64,000 nucleotides of DNA from Pseudoxanthomonas sp. J31 (GCF_000510725.1 NZ_KI783312.1:135266-199265), one strand, 5' to 3'. Numbered from the stretch's first letter, positions 19,854 through 30,178 are shown. Notes: generated from the letters alone by a model not told the origin. Numbers and translations are program-made.

Positions 19854-21580
19854 CGTCCCTCCTGTTGGCGGCGCTCATGCTCGAGCCGGAACTTGGCGCG
19901 CAGCAGGCCACCGGGATCGTCCGGCACGCGCTGCAGCCAGGCCTCGTGCGCCTGGCGCTGCTCGCGCTGCGCGCGCTGTTCCTCCCCGCCGGCGTCCGCC
20001 GGCTGCGCCTGTCCTTCTTCCTGGCCGCGCCGCTCCAGCGCCTGGCGCATGCGCTCGCGCTGCTCGCGGTCGGCCTGCTCCTGGCGGGCGCGGGCTTGCG
20101 CTGCGTCCTCCTGGCCGCCCTCGCCGTCCCCGCCAGGTCGCGGCCGTTCCCGCGCCGGTGGCTGCGGCGGCGCGTCCTGTCCGCCGGCCTGGCTATTGCC
20201 GCGCGGGTCATCCGCCGGATCCCGGCCGCGCCCGGCCGGGTCCTTGCCGGACTGGCCGGCATCGCCGGACTGTCCGCCGCCGCCCTGCGGCGGCTGCCGG
20301 CGCATCGCCGCCTCGACCACCTGGCGGTTGGCGCGCGCATCCTCCATGCCCGGCGCCTGGGCCAGGGCGCGGTCGTAGGCCTGCAACGCCTCCTCGTAAC
20401 GCCCCTGGCGCGCCAGCGCGTTGCCGAGGTTGTACTGCGCCTCGGCCCCGCGCGCGCCGGCGGCGGCGAAGGCCTCGGCGGCGGCGGCGAAGTCGCCGCG
20501 GCGGTAGGCCTCCACGCCGCGTTGCAGCTGCCGCTGCGCCTGCTGGTCCGGACGCAGCCAGGGGCTGTCCTGCGCCAGCGCCGGCGTCGCTGGCAGCGCG
20601 CCTAGCAACAGCACCAGTGCCAGCAGCGGCGCACCACGGCGGAACGCCAGCGCGCCCAGCAGCAGCAACGGCAGCAGCAACCAGTAGCCCTGGTCCAGCC
20701 AGGCCAGCGCGCCGTCCGTCCCGGCCGTTCCTTCCACCTCCACCGGCTGCAGCACGCCCAGTGCCTGCAGGTCGGCATCGCCCATGGCCAGCGGCGCGTA
20801 GCGGCCCTGCCCGGCGGCTGCCAGCGCACGCAGGGCCGCGTCGTCGCGCTGCGAAGTACGCAGCCTGCCGCTGGAATCGCGGTAGGCGCCGCCCCCGGGC
20901 GTGCCCAGGCCCAGCACCGAGACCTCGTAACCGGAAGCGGCGGTGGCCGCGGCGATCTGCCGCGCGCGTTCGTCGGCACCGGCGGCCAGCAGCAGGATCT
21001 GGCCGCGCTCGAAGCCGGCCTGGCGCAACAGGGTCGCGGCCTGGGTGATCGCGCGGTCGGCGCGCTGGCCGTCCGCCGGCATCACGTCCGGCGCCAGCGC
21101 GTCGAGGAACAGGGCGATGTTGCCGGTGTCGGCGGTCAGCGGCGCCACCGTGTAGGCATCTTCGGCCCAGGCGACCAGGCCGATCTCGCCGCCGCGGCGC
21201 TGGTGCAGCAGCCGCTCCAGCTTCAGCCGGGCATGCGCCAGGCGCGAGGGAGGCAGGTCGGGGGTGGCGATCGCGGCCGACAGTTCCAGCGCCACCACCA
21301 GCGGCATGTGCGGGCGCACCAGCGGCTGCCCTTGCTGGCGCCAGCCTGGCCCTGCCAGGGCGAGGATCGCCAGCAGCAGGGCCAGCGAAACCCCGGCCAG
21401 GCGCAGCCAGGCGCGGCCCTGCCCCGGCACCAGCAGCGCCGGCAGCAGGTGCGGATCGACCACCCCGCGCCAGTCGCGGTCGCGGCGCAGGCCCCAGGCA
21501 ACCCACAGCAGCGGCAGCAGGAGCAGCGCCCACAGCCACAGCGGGCGCTGGAAATGCAGCAACGGCAGCCATGCGCTCAT
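19850..21580 (-). CDS. BatB-BatC fusion: VWA membrane protein with TPR domain
   Basis: A protein of 576 residues. Two N-terminal helices precede a von Willebrand A domain (about residues 85-290), then helices near residues 305-345, then TPR repeats (about 365-430, GVEAYRRGDFAAAAEAFAAA and YNLGNALARQGRYEEALQAY), and a Gln/Gly/Arg-rich charged tail. BatB and BatC are often separate genes; here they form one reading frame. The MIDAS DxSxS motif, intact in the upstream BatA, reads ELSAA here, so metal binding is probably lost. Both junctions are 4-bp ATGA overlaps. Confidence 0.9.
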   Translation of the reverse strand: MSAWLPLLHFQRPLWLWALLLLPLLWVAWGLRRDRDWRGVVDPHLLPALLVPGQGRAWLRLAGVSLALLLAILALAGPGWRQQGQPLVRPHMPLVVALELSAAIATPDLPPSRLAHARLKLERLLHQRRGGEIGLVAWAEDAYTVAPLTADTGNIALFLDALAPDVMPADGQRADRAITQAATLLRQAGFERGQILLLAAGADERARQIAAATAASGYEVSVLGLGTPGGGAYRDSSGRLRTSQRDDAALRALAAAGQGRYAPLAMGDADLQALGVLQPVEVEGTAGTDGALAWLDQGYWLLLPLLLLGALAFRRGAPLLALVLLLGALPATPALAQDSPWLRPDQQAQRQLQRGVEAYRRGDFAAAAEAFAAAGARGAEAQYNLGNALARQGRYEEALQAYDRALAQAPGMEDARANRQVVEAAMRRQPPQGGGGQSGDAGQSGKDPAGRGRDPADDPRGNSQAGGQDAPPQPPARERPRPGGDGEGGQEDAAQARARQEQADREQRERMRQALERRGQEEGQAQPADAGGEEQRAQREQRQAHEAWLQRVPDDPGGLLRAKFRLEHERRQQEGR

Positions 21581-22599
21581 GCCGCCGCGCCCCCTGCTTC
21601 GCGCCGGCGGCCTGCCGGCATGGCGAAGGCCAGCAGGGCCAGGGCCAGGGCGCCGGCCAGCGGCCAGGCATAGGCCTCCCGCCGCGGGCGTACCGGGGCG
21701 GCGTCCACGTCCACCGGTTCCAGGCGCTCCAGCTCGGCGTAGATGCCGGCCAGCTCGTCGGCGTCGCGCGCGCGGAAGAAACGGCCGCCGGTGGCCTCCG
21801 CGACCGCGCGCAGGGTGTCCTCGTCCACGTCCTCGCCGGGCTGGACCGGCACGCCGAACAGCGAGAAGCCACCGCCGCTGCCGCCGAAGGCGATGGTGTG
21901 CACGCGCACGCGTTCGGTGGCGGCCAGCTCGGCCGCCTTCAGCGGCGGCAGCACGCCGGCGGTGTTCACGCCGTCGGTCAGCAGCACCAGCACCCGCTGG
22001 CCCTCGGGCTGTTCGCGCAGGCGCTTCACCGCCAGGCCGATCGCATCGCCCAGCGCGGTCTCGCGCCCGGCCATGCCGGCGGCGGTGTCGCGCAGCTGCT
22101 CGCGCACCGCGGCCAGGTCCAGGGTCAACGGGGTCAGCATGTAGGCGCGCTGGCCGAACACCAGCAGGCCCACGCGATCGCCGCTGCGGCGCTGCAGGAA
22201 GTCGGCGATCACCGCCTTGGCCGCGGTCAGCCGGTCCACCGGCTGCATCCCCAGCATCATGTCGACCTCGCTCATGCTGCCGGACAGGTCCACCGCCAGC
22301 AGCATCTGCCGCGCCTGCTGCTGCGGCGCGACCGCCTCGCCCAGCTGCTGCGGGCGGGCGGCGGCAGCGCACAGCAGCAGCCAGGCCAGCAGCGCCAGCC
22401 CGCCGCGCACGCCCGCCGCGCCGCCGACCGGGGCCACGTCCTGCAGCTGTGCGCTCCACGGCACCCGCAGCGCGGCACCGGCATCGCGCCGCGGCGGCAG
22501 CAGCAGGCGCACCAGCAGCGGCAACGGCAGCGCCGCCCAGGCCCAGGGCCAGGCGAATCCGGCAAAGCCGTCCCAGGCCTGTGCCAGCCACGCGCTCAT
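21577..22599 (-). CDS. BatA-like VWA-domain membrane protein
   Basis: A protein of 340 residues. Two N-terminal helices, a VWA domain with an intact MIDAS (LLAVDLSGSMSEVDM, then GRETALGDAIGLA and VLLTDGVNTAG), and a C-terminal helix near residue 315. The VWA domain faces the periplasm or cytoplasm depending on topology and probably binds a protein partner through Mg2+. It works with MoxR-type AAA ATPases in the general model for MoxR-VWA systems. The ATG at 22599 overlaps the DUF4381 stop by 4 bp. Confidence 0.92.
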   Translation of the reverse strand: MSAWLAQAWDGFAGFAWPWAWAALPLPLLVRLLLPPRRDAGAALRVPWSAQLQDVAPVGGAAGVRGGLALLAWLLLCAAAARPQQLGEAVAPQQQARQMLLAVDLSGSMSEVDMMLGMQPVDRLTAAKAVIADFLQRRSGDRVGLLVFGQRAYMLTPLTLDLAAVREQLRDTAAGMAGRETALGDAIGLAVKRLREQPEGQRVLVLLTDGVNTAGVLPPLKAAELAATERVRVHTIAFGGSGGGFSLFGVPVQPGEDVDEDTLRAVAEATGGRFFRARDADELAGIYAELERLEPVDVDAAPVRPRREAYAWPLAGALALALLAFAMPAGRRREAGGAAA

Positions 22600-23066
22600 G
22601 TCCGCCCCCGGCGCGCGTCCATCAGTTCCAGGAAGCGCGCGTGCGCCAGCGCGGCGACCTGTTCCACCGCGGCGGCATCCGCCTGCGGGCGGAAGGCGCC
22701 GTCGAGCAGCAGCCGCCCGGGACCGGCGCTGAATGCCTGGCCGTGGGCGCCATCGAGGAAGCGCAGCCAGTCCTCGCCCTGCAGCCGTTCCGCGCCCGGC
22801 TGCGCCTGGCGCGCGGCGCGGCGCAGCAGCGCCGACAGCTGCGCCAGCCGCTGCGGCGGCGCGCCCTCGCCGGTTTCGCGCAGGAACCAGCGTGACCAGC
22901 GCCGGCGGCGCCGCCAGCGCCACGCCCGGTACCCGGCCAGCGCCAGCAGCAGCACCAGCAGGCCCGCGCCCAGCCACCACCAGCCCGGGGCCGGCGGCCA
23001 CCAGCCAGGAGCGGGCGGCAGGTGGACGTCGCGCAGGGGCAGCCGTGCAGGATCCATGGCGGTCAT
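22596..23066 (-). CDS. DUF4381 single-helix membrane protein
   Basis: A protein of 156 residues with the family N terminus LPLRDVHLPPAPGWWPPAPG, directly followed by one hydrophobic helix (WWWLGAGLLVLLLALAGYRAW) shown here in two parts: WWWLGAGLLV and LLLALAGYRAW. A soluble helical domain follows. The ATG at 23066 overlaps the DUF58 stop by 4 bp; an internal ATG at 23057 is an alternative. DUF4381 genes are regular members of moxR-bat operons between DUF58 and BatA. Molecular role unknown. Confidence 0.88.
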   Translation of the reverse strand: MTAMDPARLPLRDVHLPPAPGWWPPAPGWWWLGAGLLVLLLALAGYRAWRWRRRRRWSRWFLRETGEGAPPQRLAQLSALLRRAARQAQPGAERLQGEDWLRFLDGAHGQAFSAGPGRLLLDGAFRPQADAAAVEQVAALAHARFLELMDARRGRT

Positions 23067-23983
23067 GCCTCGCCCGGCGCGGATCGCGACGGCTGCATCC
23101 AGTCGCTGGCCGCCGCATCGGTGGCCAGGCAGTGCACGCGCCAACCATGGGCCGGCAGCGTGCGTGCCAGCACCTCGGCCGACAACACCAGCGCCGCATG
23201 CCACTGCGCCCGCGCCTGTTCGCGCTGCAGCGGCAGGTGCAGGCGCCGCCCGCCCGCCTCCACCGCCAGCGCGCGCTGCGGCGGCGTGGTTTCCAGTGCG
23301 TCCTGCAGCAGCACCAGGTCGGCCTCGTGGTGGCGGCCCAGCGCGGCCCAGCGCTGCAGTGGCACCCGCGCGGCGGCCTGCGGATCGGCCAGCACCACCA
23401 CGCGTGCGCCCGGACGCAGCAGGCGCTGGGCATGTTCCAGGGCCAGTTCCAGCCCGGCATCGTCCTGCGGCGGTTGCGCGTACCAGCGCACCAGCGCCTC
23501 CAGCACCCGCATCACCCCGCGCATGCCGGCCGCCGGCGGGATGGCCGCCTCGCCGCCGCGCAGGGCCGCGATGCGGTCGCCGGCGCGCAGTGCGGCCCAG
23601 GCCGCCACTGCGCCGGCACGCGCGGCCTGCACCGACTTGAAGCGCACCCGGGTGCCGAAGTACAGCGCCGGCGAGGTGTCGGCCACCAGCAGGGCCAGGC
23701 GCTCGCGCTCGGCCTGGAACAGCTTGGTGTGGGCGCGGCCGGTGCGCGCGGTCAGGCGCCAGTCCATGCGCCGCACGTCGTCGCCGGCCACATATTCGCG
23801 TGACTCGGCGTACTCCATGCCGCGCCCGCGCAGGCTCGAGGGCGCGGCGGCGCGCAGGCCGGCGCGGCCGACCCCGGGCGTGCCCGCACGCGGGATTTCA
23901 TGGCGCAGCGCGACCAGTTCCTCCAGCCGCGGCGCGAGGCCTTCGCCGGCCGCCTCCTGGCGCGGACGCGCCACCACGTTCAT
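23063..23983 (-). CDS. DUF58 domain protein
   Basis: A protein of 306 residues. The DUF58 motif is clear: RGRGMEYAESREYVAGDDVR followed by RMDWRLTARTGRAHTKLFQA. The remaining C-terminal half has a VWA-like pattern (LALLVADTSPALYFGT), predicted cytoplasmic with no helices. It is coupled to moxR upstream and DUF4381 downstream by 4-bp overlaps. Such proteins accompany MoxR ATPases and may act as adaptors; this comes from genomic association rather than known chemistry. Confidence 0.92.
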   Translation of the reverse strand: MNVVARPRQEAAGEGLAPRLEELVALRHEIPRAGTPGVGRAGLRAAAPSSLRGRGMEYAESREYVAGDDVRRMDWRLTARTGRAHTKLFQAERERLALLVADTSPALYFGTRVRFKSVQAARAGAVAAWAALRAGDRIAALRGGEAAIPPAAGMRGVMRVLEALVRWYAQPPQDDAGLELALEHAQRLLRPGARVVVLADPQAAARVPLQRWAALGRHHEADLVLLQDALETTPPQRALAVEAGGRRLHLPLQREQARAQWHAALVLSAEVLARTLPAHGWRVHCLATDAAASDWMQPSRSAPGEA

Positions 23984-24993
23984 GGCGGCGGCACCTGCTC
24001 CAGCAGCGCCGCCACCAGGCGATCGCCGTCCCAGCCCTCGGCCAGGGCCTCGTAGCTGGGCAGCACGCGGTGGCGCAGCACGTCCGGGGCGACGGCGCGG
24101 ATGTCCTCGGGGGTGAGGTAGTCGCGCCCGGCCAGCCAGGCGCGGGCACGGGCGCAGCGCTCCAGCGCGATGGAGCCACGCGGGCTGGCACCCCAGGCGA
24201 TGCGCCGGGCCAGCGCCGGGTCGTAGCGGCCGGCATCGCGCGAGGCCAGCACCAGTTCCACCAGGTAGCGCTCCAGCGCCGGGGCCATGTGCAGCCCCAG
24301 CACCTGCTCGCGCGCGGCGAACACCACCGCCTGCGGCATGCGCGCCGGCGCGGCCGCCGGCGCGTGCAGTTCGCTGCGCGCCTGGGTGCGGGCCAGGCGC
24401 AGGATCTCGGTCTCCATCGCCGCGTCCGGGTAGCCGATGCGCACGTGCATCAGGAACCGGTCCAGCTGCGCCTCCGGCAGCGGGAAGGTGCCTTCCTGCT
24501 CGATCGGGTTCTGGGTGGCCATCACCAGGAACAGCCGCGGCAGCGGGTAGGTCCGCCGGCCCACGGTGACCTGGCGCTCGCCCATGGCCTCCAGCAGCGC
24601 CGACTGCACCTTGGCCGGGGCGCGGTTGATCTCGTCGGCCAGCAGCAGCGGGTGGAACACCGGCCCGGGCTGGAACTCGAAGCGTGCCTCCTGCGGGCGC
24701 CAGATCTCGGTGCCGGTGAGGTCGGCCGGCAGCAGGTCCGGGGTGAACTGGACGCGGGCGAAGTCCGCCTCCAGGTGCGCGGCCAGGGTGCGGATGGCGG
24801 TGGTCTTGGCCAGGCCGGGCGCACCCTCCACCAGCAGGTGGCCGTCGGCCAGCAGCGCGATCAGCAGGCGCTCGACCAGCGCGTCCTGGCCGACGATGCT
24901 CGCCGCCAGGCTCTCGCGCAGGCGCAGGAAGGCCGCGTGCGCGGCGTCGGTGGCACCGGGCTGGCCGGCCGGTTCGGCGTTGGGATTGTCCAT
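23980..24993 (-). CDS. MoxR-family AAA+ ATPase
   Basis: A protein of 337 residues. Walker A GAPGLAKT, Walker B LLLADEINRAPAKVQSALLE with the AMGE extension, sensor 1 ATQNPIEQEGTFPLPEAQLD, and the C-terminal lid. MoxR ATPases act as chaperones that remodel or activate VWA-containing partners, here presumably BatA and the BatB-BatC fusion. The ATG at 24993 is chosen; an upstream in-frame start at 25032 adds a non-conserved 13 residues. It is the first gene of the operon and is separated from pilQ by a strong hairpin. Confidence 0.94.
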   Translation of the reverse strand: MDNPNAEPAGQPGATDAAHAAFLRLRESLAASIVGQDALVERLLIALLADGHLLVEGAPGLAKTTAIRTLAAHLEADFARVQFTPDLLPADLTGTEIWRPQEARFEFQPGPVFHPLLLADEINRAPAKVQSALLEAMGERQVTVGRRTYPLPRLFLVMATQNPIEQEGTFPLPEAQLDRFLMHVRIGYPDAAMETEILRLARTQARSELHAPAAAPARMPQAVVFAAREQVLGLHMAPALERYLVELVLASRDAGRYDPALARRIAWGASPRGSIALERCARARAWLAGRDYLTPEDIRAVAPDVLRHRVLPSYEALAEGWDGDRLVAALLEQVPPP

Positions 24994-25057
24994 GCCCCGA
25001 TTCTGACCGATCCGGGCGCGGCCTGGTTCCATCGCCGCCGCTCCGGCGCCGGAAACG

Positions 25058-25083
25058 GGAACGGGGCCCGTGGGCCCCGTTCC
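25058..25083 (-). terminator. Hairpin downstream of pilQ
   Basis: A stem GGAACGGGGCCC/GGGCCCCGTTCC, about 11 effective base pairs, 21 bp past the pilQ stop. The T-tract is poor, so termination strength is uncertain. It separates the pil operon from moxR. Confidence 0.7.
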
Positions 25084-25104
25084 GTTCGTGCCAGAGGGCG
25101 GCCG

Positions 25105-26970
25105 TCAGGCGCGCTTCTCGACCCGCATGACCTTCGGGGTCAGGAAGATCAGCAGCTCGGCCTTCTCCTTCAGGCGGCTCTTCTTCTTGAAGAGGTTGCC
25201 CAGGAAGGGCACGTCGCCCAGGAACGGCACCTTGGACACGCTGTTGCTGTCGGTGAACTCGTAGACGCCGCCGATGACCACGGTCTGGCCGTCGTCCACC
25301 AGCACCGCGGTGTTGATCTCGCGGGTGGCGATCTCCGGCACCTGGCCGATCGAGGTGTCGATGTACTGCAGGATCTCGTCCTTCAGCACGTTGACCACCA
25401 TGAACACGCGGTTGTCGCTGGTGATGGTCGGGGTGACCTTCAGCTCCAGGACCACGTCCTTGAACTGCACGTTCGGGGTGGCCACGCCCTGGGTGCCGCC
25501 GCCGGTCAGGGTCACGTAGCCGACCTCGCGGCCCTGGCGGATCACCGCCTCGCGCTGGTTGGAGGTGACCACGCGCGGGTTGGACAGCACCTCGCCGCGG
25601 CCTTCCTGCTGCAGCGCGCTCAGCTCCAGGTCCAGCGCGAAGTTGTTGCCCAGCAGGGTGTAGGCCAGGGCGCCGGCGTTCTCGGGCGAGGCCGGCAGGT
25701 TCACGTTGAGGTCGCCGGGGACGGTGACGCCGCCGTTGACGATGCCCGCGGTCTCGCCCAGCGACCCGCCGATGGCGGCGGTGTTGTTGCCGCTGCGGCG
25801 GCCCTGCACGCCGAAGCGCGCGCCCAGGTCGCGGGCGAAGGTGTCGGTGGCGATGACGATGCGGCTCTCGATCAGCACCTGGTCGACCGGACGGTCGATC
25901 ACGTTGATCAGCTCGCGCATCTGCGCGACCTTCTTCGGGATGTCGCTGACCATCAGGGTGTTGGTGCGCTCGTCGGCGACCAGGCGGCCGCGCGAGGACA
26001 GGAAGCCATTCTCGCGGTTGCCGCCGTCGCCGCCGGAGCCGCCGCCCACGCCGCGGGCCTCGGTCAGCGCCTTGAAGATGGCGCCGGCCGAGTGGTAGTT
26101 GATCTGGATGTAGTCGGTGACCAGGTCGACGCGGTTCTCCAGGTCGATGCGGGCGTCCTCGCGGGCCTTCTCGAACGCGGCCAGCTCCGGCTGCGGCGCC
26201 ACCCAGATCACGTTGCCGTCGCGGCGCTTGTCCAGGCCCTTGGCGCGCAGGACGATGTCCAGCGCCTGGTCCCACGGCACGTGCACCAGGCGCAGGGTCA
26301 CGTTGCCCTGCACGGTGTCGGAGGCGACGATGTTGAGGTTGGACTCCTCGGCGATCAGCTGCAGGACGGTGCGCACCGGCACGTCCTGGAAGTTGAAGGT
26401 CACCGGGCGGCCGGAATAGGCGCGGCCGGCGACCTTGGCCTGGGCGCTGGCCAGGCTCTCGCTGTTGACCGCGCCGACCGCCGGGGCGCTGGCGCGCGGG
26501 GCGATCTCGACCACGTACTCGTTGCCGGTCTGGTAGGCCAGCGACTCGTACTCGCCGCGGGTAGCCAGCACCAGCTGCGCGCCGCCAGCGTACGGGCGGG
26601 CGTCGATGCGCTGCACCGGGGTGGCGAAGTCGGTGACGTTCAGCGGACGCTGCAGCTCGGCCGGCAGCACCGCGTTGGCGACGTCGACCACGACGCTGCC
26701 GTCCTGGGTGCGCAGGTCCGGGGCCACGCCCTCGCCGTCGAAGCGCAGGACCAGGCGCCCGGCGCCGCCGTCGCCGCGCTTGAAATCGATGTGGGAAACG
26801 CTGGCCTTGGCCGCCGTCCCCGTGGCGGCAGCGGCCGGCTGCGCGGAGGCCGCCGGGTTGGCGGCGAAGCCGGTGGTGGCGGCGAGGGCCAGCGCCAGCC
26901 CGAGTGCACAGGCCCTGAAGGTCGCCGGGTGCCGCGGCTTGCACAGACTCCGGTCGTTGGAAAAGGTCAT
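25105..26970 (-). CDS. pilQ: Type IV pilus outer-membrane secretin PilQ
   Basis: A protein of 621 residues. It has a signal peptide, one AMIN domain (about residues 57-155) that binds peptidoglycan, a secretin N0/STN-like segment (VTFNFQDVPVRTVLQLIAEE), an N1 domain, and the C-terminal secretin gate domain (GRGEVLSNPRVVTSNQREAV, VPFLGDVPFLGNLFKKK). It forms the ring through which the pilus crosses the outer membrane. AGGGGATAG precedes the ATG, 15 nt after pilP. It is the last gene of pilMNOPQ. Confidence 0.97.
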   Translation of the reverse strand: MTFSNDRSLCKPRHPATFRACALGLALALAATTGFAANPAASAQPAAAATGTAAKASVSHIDFKRGDGGAGRLVLRFDGEGVAPDLRTQDGSVVVDVANAVLPAELQRPLNVTDFATPVQRIDARPYAGGAQLVLATRGEYESLAYQTGNEYVVEIAPRASAPAVGAVNSESLASAQAKVAGRAYSGRPVTFNFQDVPVRTVLQLIAEESNLNIVASDTVQGNVTLRLVHVPWDQALDIVLRAKGLDKRRDGNVIWVAPQPELAAFEKAREDARIDLENRVDLVTDYIQINYHSAGAIFKALTEARGVGGGSGGDGGNRENGFLSSRGRLVADERTNTLMVSDIPKKVAQMRELINVIDRPVDQVLIESRIVIATDTFARDLGARFGVQGRRSGNNTAAIGGSLGETAGIVNGGVTVPGDLNVNLPASPENAGALAYTLLGNNFALDLELSALQQEGRGEVLSNPRVVTSNQREAVIRQGREVGYVTLTGGGTQGVATPNVQFKDVVLELKVTPTITSDNRVFMVVNVLKDEILQYIDTSIGQVPEIATREINTAVLVDDGQTVVIGGVYEFTDSNSVSKVPFLGDVPFLGNLFKKKSRLKEKAELLIFLTPKVMRVEKRA

Positions 26971-26985
26971 CGTGCTATCCCCTAA

Positions 26986-27534
26986 TCATTGATCTTCGAG
27001 CGCGATCGAGGCCGGACGCTCCAGCCATCCCCCCGCGCCATCCGGCACCAGCTCGACCAGCTCGACCCGGTCCTCGTACACCCCGACCACGCGGCCGTCG
27101 TTCTGCCCCATGTAGGTCCCCGGCCGGACGCGGTGGGTGACCTTGTCCGGCGCCATCACCAGCGCGAGCAGGCCGGGGCCCTGGCCGATCGTGCCGACCA
27201 TGTCCAGGCTGTCCAGCGGGAACTGCTCGAGCGGCTGCTTGGGCCGGTTCGGGTCGGGACGCAGGCCGGCTCCCCCTTCCGGGTTCCGCCAGGCGTCGCT
27301 GAACGGGTCGCGCATGTCCTGCGCGGCGTACTCGAAGGTCTCGAACTGCTGCATCACCGGCAGCGGTTCCAGCGGCGGCGCCGGGCGCGCGCGCACGTCG
27401 GCGACCCACCGCTCCAGGTTGGGCGCCTCGCCCGGCGTGCTGGTGATCCCGCGGCCGCAGGCGCCCAGTCCCAGGACCAGGGCCGCCAGGCCGCACGTGC
27501 GCACGCACATCCCCAAGAAACGACTGGCGTGCAT
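26986..27534 (-). CDS. pilP: Type IV pilus inner-membrane lipoprotein PilP
   Basis: A protein of 182 residues with lipobox LGLGAC near residue 26. The body has MRDPFSDAW, YMGQNDGRVVGVYEDRVELV and the short beta-sandwich domain typical of PilP. It binds the PilN/PilO dimer on one side and PilQ on the other, linking the inner and outer membrane parts. The start is the ATG at 27534, 1 nt after the pilO stop and with GGGAGG 9 nt upstream; an ATG at 27558 would overlap pilO and disturb the signal peptide. Confidence 0.94.
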   Translation of the reverse strand: MHASRFLGMCVRTCGLAALVLGLGACGRGITSTPGEAPNLERWVADVRARPAPPLEPLPVMQQFETFEYAAQDMRDPFSDAWRNPEGGAGLRPDPNRPKQPLEQFPLDSLDMVGTIGQGPGLLALVMAPDKVTHRVRPGTYMGQNDGRVVGVYEDRVELVELVPDGAGGWLERPASIALEDQ

Positions 27535-27535
27535 C

Positions 27536-28192
27536 TCAGCGACCTCCCGCGTTTGCATTCGCGCCCTCGACGTCGGAAATCTCGTTCTCGTCGAGGTAGC
27601 GGTACGTCTTGACCGTGCCGGAAAGCTCCAGCGCGCCGGTGCGGCTGACGCCGCCGCCGCGCTCCATCGGCTTGAGCGAGATGTCGTGCATGGTCAGGAT
27701 CACCACCCGCGGCAGCGAGGCCACGCCGCTGACGAAGGCGCCGAACTGGTGGTAGTTGCCCACCATGCGCAGCCTGATCGGCTTCTCGGCGTAGAACTCG
27801 CGCGGCATCTCGTCAAGCGGCTGGAACAGCTCGTTGGACAGGCCGCTGGACAGCGCGGTCTGGGAGATGTCGACGATGAGGTCGGGCATCTCGGTCTTGC
27901 TGGGCAGCTGGCGCAGCATCTGCTGCAGCACCTGCTCCATCTGCGCCAGCTGCTGGCGCAGCGGCTCCAGGTTGGCGGCGCGGCCCTGTTCGCGCTCGAA
28001 CTCCTGGCGCAGGGAGGCCTCCTCGCTCTCCAGGCCCAGCAGCTCGTCGCGCTTGCCGCTGATCAGGGCGAACCAGGCCACCGCCATGATGATGATCGCG
28101 ACCAGCACGCAGAACACCACCTTGGCCTGCTGCGGCCAGGAGCCGATGTTGTTGAAGTCGAGTTCGCTGAGCTTGACCTTCTTCTTGCTCAT
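27536..28192 (-). CDS. pilO: Type IV pilus alignment protein PilO
   Basis: A protein of 218 residues with one membrane helix (VVFCVLVAIIIMAVAWFALI, about residues 25-44), a coiled coil (about 50-100) and a C-terminal ferredoxin-like periplasmic domain (residues 115-205, PIRLRMVGNYHQFGAFVSGV). It pairs with PilN in the inner membrane. The start overlaps pilN by 4 bp and the stop is 1 nt before pilP, so all are tightly coupled. Confidence 0.95.
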   Translation of the reverse strand: MSKKKVKLSELDFNNIGSWPQQAKVVFCVLVAIIIMAVAWFALISGKRDELLGLESEEASLRQEFEREQGRAANLEPLRQQLAQMEQVLQQMLRQLPSKTEMPDLIVDISQTALSSGLSNELFQPLDEMPREFYAEKPIRLRMVGNYHQFGAFVSGVASLPRVVILTMHDISLKPMERGGGVSRTGALELSGTVKTYRYLDENEISDVEGANANAGGR

Positions 28193-28943
28193 GACGCCGG
28201 TCCTCCCGCGGCGTTGGCCGCCGGCTTGTTCCCCTGGTCCACGGCCGCCTCGGCGGCCTCGCCGGCCGGCTGCGCCGCGTCGGCCGCGGCCGGGTCCGCG
28301 GCGGCGGCCGCCGCCTCGGCCTCGGCCTGCGCGGCCAGCGCCTCCGGATCGATTGCCTGCCCGCCGTTCGCGTCGGCGCCGGGGTTGGCGAGCTGGACCT
28401 TCAGGGTGAAGTCGTACGGCAGCGAGCGGGCGCCACTGGTCATCGGCGCCTTGTTGTCCTTGCGCGCCTCGATGATCGACAGGTCCGGCTTGGTCATCCA
28501 GCCGGAGGTCTCGAGGTTGCGCATGTAGTTGGAGACGCGCGCGTTGGACTGCGCGGTGCCCTGCAGGGTCAGGATGTTGCCTTCCTGCTTGAGCGCGGTC
28601 AGGACCACGCCGTCGGGGATGGTGCGCACCAGCGAATCGAACAGGTGGACCATCTGCGAGCGGTTGGCCTGCAGCTCCTCGATCACGGCCTTGCGGTCCA
28701 GCAGCCGCTTCTTCTTCTTGTCGAGCTCGGCGATTTCCTTGTTCTGCTCCTTGACCTTCCCGATCTCGGCGCGCAGGAAGTCGTTGCGCTGGTGCTGGCC
28801 GCTGACTTCCATGTCGTAGTGGAACCACACCAGGATCGACAGCAGGATGCCGCCCAGGGCGGCGGCGCCGAGCATGGCCTGGAACTCGCGCTGGCGCTGC
28901 TTGCGGCGCTCGGCGCGCCACGGCAAGAGGTTGATGCGTGCCA

Positions 28944-28944
<1 letters not shown>
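28189..28944 (-). CDS. pilN: Type IV pilus assembly protein PilN with Ala-rich tail
   Basis: A protein of 251 residues. MARINLLPWR at the N terminus binds PilM. A membrane helix spans about residues 25-43, followed by a Lys/Glu-rich coiled coil and a periplasmic domain (VVLTALKQEGNILTLQGTAQ). The last 45 or so residues are an alanine-rich low-complexity tail, longer than in Pseudomonas PilN (about 200 residues). It shares 1 nt with the pilM stop (TGATG) and overlaps pilO by 4 bp. Confidence 0.95.
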
Positions 28945-30110
<1,166 letters not shown>

Positions 30111-30178
30111 CTACCGGCTGTCTGGCTGCCTGACCTGGTTCCCCAAGGATGCCCCCCCGGCGGCATCCTGCGCTCATC

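Noticed and set aside
23063-26944. Minus-strand frame of 1293 codons apparently joining pilQ, moxR and DUF58 regions
   Set aside because: Only the last 306 codons (DUF58) are real; the rest runs out of frame through moxR and pilQ.
23800-26985. Plus-strand frame of 1061 codons opposite moxR and pilQ
   Set aside because: It spans two clear opposite-strand genes and their terminator; low-complexity composition shows it is a shadow.
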